The notes beneath the pieces are model-generated. The model had not been told where the DNA came from, did not search any database, and worked only from the letters and a program-made list of their open reading frames with translations. A DNA stretch of 21,536 nt from Gammaproteobacteria bacterium (GTDB taxonomy: Bacteria; Pseudomonadota; Gammaproteobacteria; Magnimaribacterales; Magnimaribacteraceae), in assembly GCA_012965075.1 (NCBI GenBank), contig DTSY01000147.1, positions 1 through 21,536 of the forward strand, written 5' to 3'. A program made the position numbers and the translations under genes. Every line of letters begins with the position of its first letter. Within the stretch, counting starts at the first letter, position 1. This document shows, piece by piece, positions 16,701-21,536 of the stretch.

Positions 16701-17117
16701 GCTAGGATGTTTGTGGTCGGAGCAAACATAGAAACTCCTCTAATGTCTGTGATTATCAGAAAAGCTTACGGACTAGGTGCCCAAGCTATGGCGGGAGGTA
16801 GTTTTAAAGTTCCTTTATTCACCGTAACCTGGCCAACGGGAGAATTTGGAGGAATGGGACTAGAAGGGGCTGTAAAACTAGGATTTAGAAAGGAATTAGA
16901 AGCCATTAAAAACCCTGCTGAGAGAATTAAAACTTACGAAAAAATGGTTGAAGATAGTTACCAAAGAGGTAAGGCTGTCAACATGGCTTCACACTTTGAA
17001 TTAGATGATGTCATTGACCCTGCAGATACTAGAAAGTGGATTATGTCCGCCTTGAAGTCTTTACCGCCTAAAACTGAAAGAAGATCTAAGAAAAGACCTA
17101 ATGTAGATACCTGGTAG
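13749..17117 (+). CDS. Single-chain multidomain acyl-CoA carboxylase (BC-BCCP-CT)
   Basis: A 1122-residue biotin-dependent carboxylase with all activities in one chain. Residues 1-450 are biotin carboxylase: KKILIANRGEIA start, K157 and the glycine-rich GGGGRGMR ATP loop, the RRHQKIIE segment and EANARLQVEH. A linker follows, then a biotin carrier domain (about 517-592) with the biotinyl lysine K551 in EAMKMEHE. Residues 610-1122 are a carboxyltransferase with both crotonase-like halves (GGGGRPGDTDASG, GRCFAGNAV; NNPGHLSGAI, RKAYGLGAQAMAGG). The order and length match the single-chain long-chain acyl-CoA carboxylase (LCC) described from mycobacteria, rather than the usual two- or four-subunit acetyl- or propionyl-CoA carboxylases. 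Reaction: ATP-dependent alpha-carboxylation of an acyl-CoA with bicarbonate. The chain length used cannot be read. AAGAAGG within the SDR end precedes the overlapping start. No frameshift or missing catalytic motif is evident. Confidence 0.9.
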   Translation: MKKILIANRGEIAIRIAKSSKDLGLKVVGIYSEDDIDSLHISKMDESFQLKGKGAQAYLDIKDIVSIAINNQIDLVHPGYGFLSENPNFAKQVRAAGITFIGPEEKTLRLFGDKVHSKKLAEDNKIPIIRGTSGKISFKEAEKFYKTLSKKASLMIKAVAGGGGRGMRLVKTQEHLKDSIERASSEAKISFGSGSLFIEEYLSKRRHIEVQIIGDGTGSITHFGERECSIQRRHQKIIEMAPSPSLKPELRNNITAAAVKLAELTKYKGLGTFEFLTNDSGKDFRFIEANARLQVEHTVTEAIYGIDLVKYQIQIALGKTLKQLKITQADVPQPKGFSIQTRVNMEVMDKNGNTKPSGGVFERFDLPFGPGVRIDTYGYTGYSTNPAFDSLIAKVITYSPDDNYQKALKRMYNALNDFYIEGIPTNLNLLKNIVTHPLVKKNKIHTGFLEDNLEDILVSQKSKKFRAKKKEANLAGAQLDSEDPLAVLDHGKGRIAASSQSENIVEMRIEDLPEGMEAIEAPMQGLMVSFAVKAGDQVWLGKPLAIMEAMKMEHELLSEVSGEVTEITVEKGDTVYEGHPLIYIKTAEVEVPEAGQQEKFDLNFIRPDLQEAIDRKQAGHDINRPEAVAKRRKTGHRTARENIEDLCDKGSFIEYGSVVLAAQRRRRSEADLIKNTTGDGMVCGLGHVNGDLFPEKSSRVMAMSYDYMVLAGTQGKQNHAKKDRMFEIAEENRLPTILFAEGGGGRPGDTDASGVAGLDCLAFTYFAQLSGLVPVIGITTGRCFAGNAVLLGCCDVIIATEDSNIGIGGPAMIEGGGLGIFTPEEVGPMDVQVPNGVVDIAVKDEKEAVAIAKKYLSYFQGTKEEWKASDQRELRFAVPENRLRYYDMRKVIDGIADEDSVLEIRRHWSPGMITSFIRVEGRPIGVVANNPGHLSGAIDSPGADKGSRFIQLCDAFDIPVLSLIDCPGIMVGPESEKSALVRHAARMFVVGANIETPLMSVIIRKAYGLGAQAMAGGSFKVPLFTVTWPTGEFGGMGLEGAVKLGFRKELEAIKNPAERIKTYEKMVEDSYQRGKAVNMASHFELDDVIDPADTRKWIMSALKSLPPKTERRSKKRPNVDTW

Positions 17118-17128
17118 CTGATTTAATT

Positions 17129-19579
17129 TTAAGAGCTATAAATTATTTCTTTCGGGTTTTTTCTGGTTATAGACAGAATCAATATGATGCTTAAAGCACA
17201 AATTAAAACGGTTCCAATAATTGGACCCATTATCCAAATGTTGGCATGAAAAGTTGCCTCAAGGTCAAAGATCTGAGTTTCAAGAAAGAAAATCCCAATC
17301 TGGGCTAATAAAGCCCCCAATAAACCTGCCAATAATCCTAGTAAGGCAAACTCCAATGCAGTAGATTTTTGCAATAAAGAAGTACTTGCCCCAAACGTCC
17401 TAAGGATGGCTGATTGGTGTAATCTTAAATTAAAGCCATCCTGAATAGTAGCAAGAGTTAAAAACATAGCTGAAAAGATAGTCAATCCAAGAATCACCTC
17501 TAAAGCCTTTGAGACTTGTTCTATGATGTCATTTACCTGATTTATTATCGCATCTATAGATAAAACAGAAACTGTTTTGAATTCAGACATAAATTCACTA
17601 ATTACCTTATCTTTCTCTTTCGGGACATACAGTGAAGTAATATAGGTTGCGGGACTATTTTTGAAGATTTCAGGAGGTCCTATCAAAAAAAAGTTTGGAG
17701 AAAAATTATCCCAGTTAACCTCTCTTATATTTTGGATATAGGTATCAATTTCTTGATCAGCAAAGAAAACCTTCACTGGGTCGCCTATTTCTAGACTGTA
17801 TCTGGTAGCTATATCATTAGAAACCGACAGGCCATCAGAAGAATCCCCTTTAAACCATTCACCCGAAATCACTTTATTGCCTTGAGGTAATTCACTTGAC
17901 CAAGTGGCATTGAAATTTCTATCAATTGGTTTAGACACTTCCTCACCTCCTTTAGGCAGCTTAATGATTACAGTATTGGTAATAGGGTAGAAAGTGCTTT
18001 CTTCTATGTTTTTTTCTTCTAAAAAGGAAGAAATGGAATTTAGATCAGATTTACTAATATTAATTAAGAAGTTATTAGGAGAGTCGGCTGGCAATGTTGA
18101 CTCCCAGGTTGACATCAAGTCCGTCCTCGCAGAAAAAGCAATTAGGCTTAGTCCAATTGCCATGGAGAAAGCAAGTACTTGTAGAGAGTTAGTGTACTTT
18201 CTTCTATGTAACTCAGACCAAGCCAGAGAGAGTGAATTGTGAGCACCTAAACCTAGTCTGGTTTTACTACGGAAGAAACTTAATATTAACCCATAACCTA
18301 AAACAAAAATAAAAAGAATGGTGAAAAATACAATGGATGAAAGTAACAGTCTTTGCGTATACAAGAAGACAAGTAGAAACATGGCTGATAAAGCCAAGGC
18401 GAACATAAGATAAGAACTATTTGATGCCTTAGACTCTTCTCTTCTAAGTATGTTTAAAGGTGAGATCTTTACTAATTTAACAAGGTTTGGGTATACAAAA
18501 CCTATAAGACAAATAAATACTGTTAATGAAGATATTAACAAAGGTTTAAATCCTGGTGTTGGCAGATCAGTTGGAAAATATTGCTTCAAAATTCCAGTAA
18601 AAGCTTCTTGCATAAACCAACCCAAAATTAAGCCTAAGAAAATGGCGAAAACACCTAATTCAATAAAAATTAAAGAATATAGAAGTTTAATTTCCCAAGA
18701 TTCTGTACCTAAGCTTTTCAAAATGGCCACGTATTCAACATGCCGACGAGCAAATCTTTGTGAACTCATTCCTACAGTGAAAGCTGCCATGAGAACTGCC
18801 AGTAATCCACCTAGTAAAAAGAAGTTTCCTGATCTTTCAATAGCCTTTCCAAGAGAATCATTAGAGTCTTTAGCTTCTCTAATATTATCCCCAGGTTGTT
18901 TTGTTTTTTCTAAAATACTTTTTGCAAGTAAAAGTTCTTCTTTTTCTCCTAAATAGACAGTTGAAAACCTTACTCTGCTTCCGGGCTGTACCACATTTGT
19001 TTTTTCTAGATCTAGGGTATTAATTATTGCCTTAGGAGCAAATGCAAAAGAATTTGAAGCTCTGTCTGGTTCGGAGAGAATTGAATAGCTTACAATGAAA
19101 TCGGCATCACCAATGCTGACAGTTTCACCTATTTTTATTTTCAATATGTCCATCAAACGAACATCTAGCCAAACTTGACCTTGGCCAGGGGGTCGTTTTA
19201 CATAGTGCTTTTCCGACTTAGAACGAAGCTCCACCCCACCGACGAGAGGGTAATGCTGATCAACTGCTTTTATTGATGCTAATTGCAAGCTGTCTCCTGA
19301 AGCCAGCATAGAAGCAAATAAAACAATTTCTGTGCTTTTCAAATTGAGATTCTGAATTTCCTCATAAGTTTTGTCTTCAATTAGATCGTTGGACTCAAAC
19401 TTTAGATCACCACCTAGAAATTCTTGTGTTTCAGCTAATAAAGCTTTTTCCAGCCTATCGGTAAATAAAGAGATACTTGAAACTGTTCCCACAGCCAAGA
19501 CTAAGGCAAAGAACATGATGCTTAATTGGCCTGATTTAAGTTCACGCCAGAAAAGTTTTAAAGAAAGTCCTAAAAGCAT
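17129..19579 (-). CDS. ybbP: FtsX-like ABC transporter permease, YbbP family
   Basis: An 816-residue inner membrane protein with about ten membrane segments: one near the N-terminus (about 18-40), two around 250-325, four in the middle between about 345 and 480, and three at the C-terminus. Two FtsX domains (PF02687) are recognisable by the LMAAFTVGMSS and LLGLLAGLLGALLA segments. Large periplasmic domains lie after the first helix and before the last three. This is the YbbP plan, the partner of the YbbA ATPase in a MacB/LolCDE-type complex that does not drive classical import; suggested roles involve lipids, envelope stress or export of lipophilic molecules. It starts 3 bases after the ATPase stop codon. 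Its stop lies only 11 bases from the convergent carboxylase stop. Confidence 0.85.
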   Translation of the reverse strand: MLLGLSLKLFWRELKSGQLSIMFFALVLAVGTVSSISLFTDRLEKALLAETQEFLGGDLKFESNDLIEDKTYEEIQNLNLKSTEIVLFASMLASGDSLQLASIKAVDQHYPLVGGVELRSKSEKHYVKRPPGQGQVWLDVRLMDILKIKIGETVSIGDADFIVSYSILSEPDRASNSFAFAPKAIINTLDLEKTNVVQPGSRVRFSTVYLGEKEELLLAKSILEKTKQPGDNIREAKDSNDSLGKAIERSGNFFLLGGLLAVLMAAFTVGMSSQRFARRHVEYVAILKSLGTESWEIKLLYSLIFIELGVFAIFLGLILGWFMQEAFTGILKQYFPTDLPTPGFKPLLISSLTVFICLIGFVYPNLVKLVKISPLNILRREESKASNSSYLMFALALSAMFLLVFLYTQRLLLSSIVFFTILFIFVLGYGLILSFFRSKTRLGLGAHNSLSLAWSELHRRKYTNSLQVLAFSMAIGLSLIAFSARTDLMSTWESTLPADSPNNFLINISKSDLNSISSFLEEKNIEESTFYPITNTVIIKLPKGGEEVSKPIDRNFNATWSSELPQGNKVISGEWFKGDSSDGLSVSNDIATRYSLEIGDPVKVFFADQEIDTYIQNIREVNWDNFSPNFFLIGPPEIFKNSPATYITSLYVPKEKDKVISEFMSEFKTVSVLSIDAIINQVNDIIEQVSKALEVILGLTIFSAMFLTLATIQDGFNLRLHQSAILRTFGASTSLLQKSTALEFALLGLLAGLLGALLAQIGIFFLETQIFDLEATFHANIWIMGPIIGTVLICALSIILILSITRKNPKEIIYSS

Positions 19580-19582
19580 TTT

Positions 19583-20242
19583 TTAAGCAATCGATCCCTC
19601 AGAAAGTTCAATTTGATTATCGCATTTAGAGGCTAAGTTCGTATCGTGAGTTACTACAACTAAAGCATTTGAAGACTCTTCATTAACTTCAAAAAGAAGC
19701 TCTGAAATTTTTGTTCCAGTTTTGTTATCTAGGTTTCCGGTTGGTTCATCTACAAAAAGAACTTTAGCCTTGCAGGCAAACGCTCTTGCTATAGCTACCC
19801 TTTGTTGTTCTCCACCAGATAGTTGTCTTGGATAGTGTTTTAGCCTTTTTCCAAGACCTACCCTTGTTAGGTATTCACTGGCCCGAGTCTCAGCATCTTT
19901 ATCACGGTTAAGTTCAGAGGGAAGCATCACATTTTCTAACGCAGTCAGTCCAGGGAGAAGTTCAAATGATTGAAAAACAAAAGCAACATTTTCCTTCCTT
20001 ACTTTAGCTCTTTGATCTTCATTTAGTTCATGCAAAGGTCGGTTGTTTAAGAATACCTCTCCAGAAGTGGGTGAGTCTAAGCCTGCAAGAAGGCCCAATA
20101 AAGTAGATTTACCTGAACCCGATGGTCCGACAACAGCAAGTGATTTTTCCTTTTCAAGTTCTAAATTAATATCATTAAGGATAATTAATTCACCTTCTTC
20201 AGAAGAAACCTTTTTTGTCAGATTACGTGTTTTAATAATCAT
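19583..20242 (-). CDS. ybbA: ABC transporter ATPase, LolD/YbbA type
   Basis: A 219-residue nucleotide-binding protein with every motif of a working ATPase: Walker A GPSGSGKS (residues 39-46), Q-loop FQSFEL, signature LSGGEQQR, Walker B VLFVDEP with the catalytic glutamate, D-loop GNLD and the switch histidine in VVVTHD. It belongs to the LolD/MacB/YbbA subfamily that pairs with FtsX-like permeases. I chose the ATG at 20240-20242; an in-frame TTG three codons upstream (20249-20251) is possible but less likely. The permease gene follows directly. The tesA-like gene is divergent, with 17 bases between start codons. The ybbA-ybbP-tesA group is a known conserved neighbourhood of gammaproteobacteria. 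Confidence 0.9.
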   Translation of the reverse strand: MIIKTRNLTKKVSSEEGELIILNDINLELEKEKSLAVVGPSGSGKSTLLGLLAGLDSPTSGEVFLNNRPLHELNEDQRAKVRKENVAFVFQSFELLPGLTALENVMLPSELNRDKDAETRASEYLTRVGLGKRLKHYPRQLSGGEQQRVAIARAFACKAKVLFVDEPTGNLDNKTGTKISELLFEVNEESSNALVVVTHDTNLASKCDNQIELSEGSIA

Positions 20243-20259
20243 AAGGACCAATAATCAAT

Positions 20260-20895
20260 ATGAAGAAATTTGTCTATTTCCAGAAGAAGTGCAATTTTAT
20301 AGTAATTCTCTTCTTGATACTGGGTTCTCAAAATATATTTACAGAAATTGAAAAGAAGATGCTTATTCTTGGAGATAGCTTAAGTGCAGGTTATGGCATT
20401 CCCTCAGAAAAACAATGGGTAAAAATAGTACAACAAAAACTTGATGCTGATAATAATAAATTGAAATTAATAAACGCAAGTTTATCTGGAGAGACTACAA
20501 AGGGTGGCTTATCGAGACTACCGGCCCTCCTAAAAGCTTTTTCCCCCGACTTCTTATTTATAGAGCTTGGTGCAAATGATGGACTCAGAGGTTATCCAGC
20601 TTCCAAGGTGCGATCAAATTTAATACAGATGTGTAAACTCGCAGAAAGAAAGGAAATCTCAATAATTCTTATGGAGATAATAGTCGCGCCAAATTATGGA
20701 ACAAAATATATGCAAAGACTCGCAAGGGTTTATAAAGAAGTAGCAGATAAATGTGATGCAAAACTAGTTCCACCTATGCTCAATAAAGAATTAGTTTTAA
20801 ACAAAGATTTGATGCTACCAGACGGTATTCATCCAAATGCTAACGGGCAATACGTAATAGCTCATGATCTATATGCCTGGATTTCAGAACTCTGA
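20260..20895 (+). CDS. tesA: SGNH/GDSL esterase, TesA-like thioesterase I/lysophospholipase L1
   Basis: A 211-residue exported hydrolase. Residues 1-28 form a signal peptide with a basic start and hydrophobic core (about 13-22), without an obvious lipobox. SGNH blocks are all present: block I LILGDSLSAGYG with nucleophile S40, block II glycine in SGETT, block III N106 in GANDG, and block V D188 and H191 in LPDGIHPNANG. Length, signal peptide and motifs match E. coli TesA (208 residues with signal), a periplasmic thioesterase I, protease I and lysophospholipase L1. It is divergent from ybbA as in many gammaproteobacteria. No clear Shine-Dalgarno is visible before the ATG; the upstream bases belong to the 17-base shared gap. 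Confidence 0.88.
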   Translation: MKKFVYFQKKCNFIVILFLILGSQNIFTEIEKKMLILGDSLSAGYGIPSEKQWVKIVQQKLDADNNKLKLINASLSGETTKGGLSRLPALLKAFSPDFLFIELGANDGLRGYPASKVRSNLIQMCKLAERKEISIILMEIIVAPNYGTKYMQRLARVYKEVADKCDAKLVPPMLNKELVLNKDLMLPDGIHPNANGQYVIAHDLYAWISEL

Positions 20896-20961
20896 AAAAA
20901 CTTCCTTAAAATTGTATTTATTGTTAAATCGAGTAGCATACTTTCTTTTTTAGAGGGTCGA

Positions 20962-21536
20962 ATGGAAAGTAAGATAGACATAGCTAAAGATTGGTTACCA
21001 AGGTATACAGGCATGCCATTGGATAAATTTGGCCACCACATTCTATTAACTAATTTCTCTGATTACGTTGAGAATTTTGCCAATAAATTTAAAACGGACA
21101 TTTACGGGCAAAAAAAACCGATGCAAGCTGCAACAAACTCCGATGGCTTGACCATCATTAACTTTGGGATCGGATCTCCTAACGCTGCAACTATTATGGA
21201 CCTTTTGGTGGCTTGTAAGCCTAGCGGGGTATTATTTTTGGGTAAATGTGGAGGCTTAAAGCAAAGAAGTGAGATAGGTAACTTTATTCTACCGATTGCA
21301 GCTATAAGAGGAGAGGGAACAAGTAACGATTATTTTCCGCCGGAAGTCCCAGCTTTGCCTTCATTTAAGTTACATAAGTTTGTTTCCGACAAAATTATAG
21401 AAAGTGGTCAGGAATACAGAACAGGAGTAATTTTTACTACCAATAGAAGGGTTTGGGAACACGATAAAGTTTTCCTAAAAAGACTTAAAAAATCTACCTG
21501 CATCGGAATTGATATGGAGACCTCTACTATTTTTGT
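20962..21536 (+). CDS. amn: AMP nucleosidase, short form, 3' truncated by window edge
   Basis: The frame starts at ATG 20962, with AGAGGG a few bases upstream, and runs off the window after 191 codons. Recognisable features are the start IAKDWLPRYTGM, the phosphorylase fold strands INFGIGSPNAAT and LFLGKCGG, the segment IRGEGTSNDYFPPEVPALPSF and the ribose-binding DMETSTIF just before the edge. The enzyme splits AMP into adenine and ribose 5-phosphate in purine salvage. The protein begins directly with the catalytic-domain region and lacks the long N-terminal domain of E. coli Amn (484 residues); it looks like the roughly 255-residue form that I know from Bacteroidota. It is separated from tesA by 66 bases, which hold no clear hairpin. 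Confidence 0.88.
   Translation, partial: MESKIDIAKDWLPRYTGMPLDKFGHHILLTNFSDYVENFANKFKTDIYGQKKPMQAATNSDGLTIINFGIGSPNAATIMDLLVACKPSGVLFLGKCGGLKQRSEIGNFILPIAAIRGEGTSNDYFPPEVPALPSFKLHKFVSDKIIESGQEYRTGVIFTTNRRVWEHDKVFLKRLKKSTCIGIDMETSTIF

Noticed and set aside
18450..18956. 168-codon plus-strand open frame opposite the permease gene
   Set aside because: It lies fully inside the ybbP-like gene on the other strand. Its translation is lysine- and serine-rich without a recognisable domain, and it is explained as a shadow of the real gene.
19226..19235. Third occurrence of AAGCTCCACC, inside the permease gene
   Set aside because: Only 10 bases match the repeat core and it codes for conserved permease sequence, so it is probably chance.
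20912..20939. TTGTAT - 16 bases - TAGCAT as the amn promoter
   Set aside because: Only 3 and 4 of 6 bases match the consensus, and the spacing is not ideal; too weak in AT-rich DNA to list.

Overview
The window is AT-rich, densely coding bacterial DNA with very short intergenic gaps. It holds 17 protein-coding genes, two of them cut by the window edges (an MBL-fold hydrolase at the left, an AMP nucleosidase at the right). I see no tRNA, rRNA, CRISPR array, insertion sequence or phage gene, and no gene-free stretch longer than about 110 bases. The ybbA-ybbP-tesA arrangement points to a gammaproteobacterium. The AT-rich streamlined layout and the many different hydrolases suggest a marine heterotroph of the SAR86 or similar oligotrophic type. 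That placement is inference from gene content; no marker gene is present to prove it.

Left part (1-4311): the tail of an MBL-fold hydrolase, then a minus-strand gene for a large membrane-anchored M28 metallopeptidase, then an MFS transporter. The M28 gene is flanked by a short imperfect direct repeat. A strong ribosome-binding-like sequence with no start codon behind it lies just after the MBL gene. Together these hint at a past insertion or gene replacement.

Centre (3121-10234, plus strand): the MFS transporter, a small membrane-anchored split-barrel-like protein, a secreted DUF885 metallopeptidase-like protein and a PF04909 amidohydrolase lie 2-14 bases apart and probably form one transcript. 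An NnrU family membrane protein, a PepSY-TM protein, a secreted alpha/beta hydrolase and a 62-residue DUF5652-like membrane protein follow with slightly larger gaps.

Right-centre (10278-17117): a minus-strand glutathione S-transferase faces away from a tight plus-strand cluster of a second PF04909 amidohydrolase, a phytanoyl-CoA dioxygenase family (PhyH) oxygenase, an SDR oxidoreductase and a single-chain acyl-CoA carboxylase with biotin carboxylase, biotin carrier and carboxyltransferase in one 1122-residue polypeptide. The last two overlap by 4 bases. This looks like a catabolic operon that hydroxylates, oxidises, hydrolyses and carboxylates an unknown acyl or cyclic substrate; the substrate is not visible from sequence.

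Right end (17129-21536): a minus-strand FtsX-like permease and its LolD/YbbA-type ATPase, a divergent TesA-like SGNH esterase starting only 17 bases away, and the start of a short-form AMP nucleosidase that closely resembles the Bacteroidota type.
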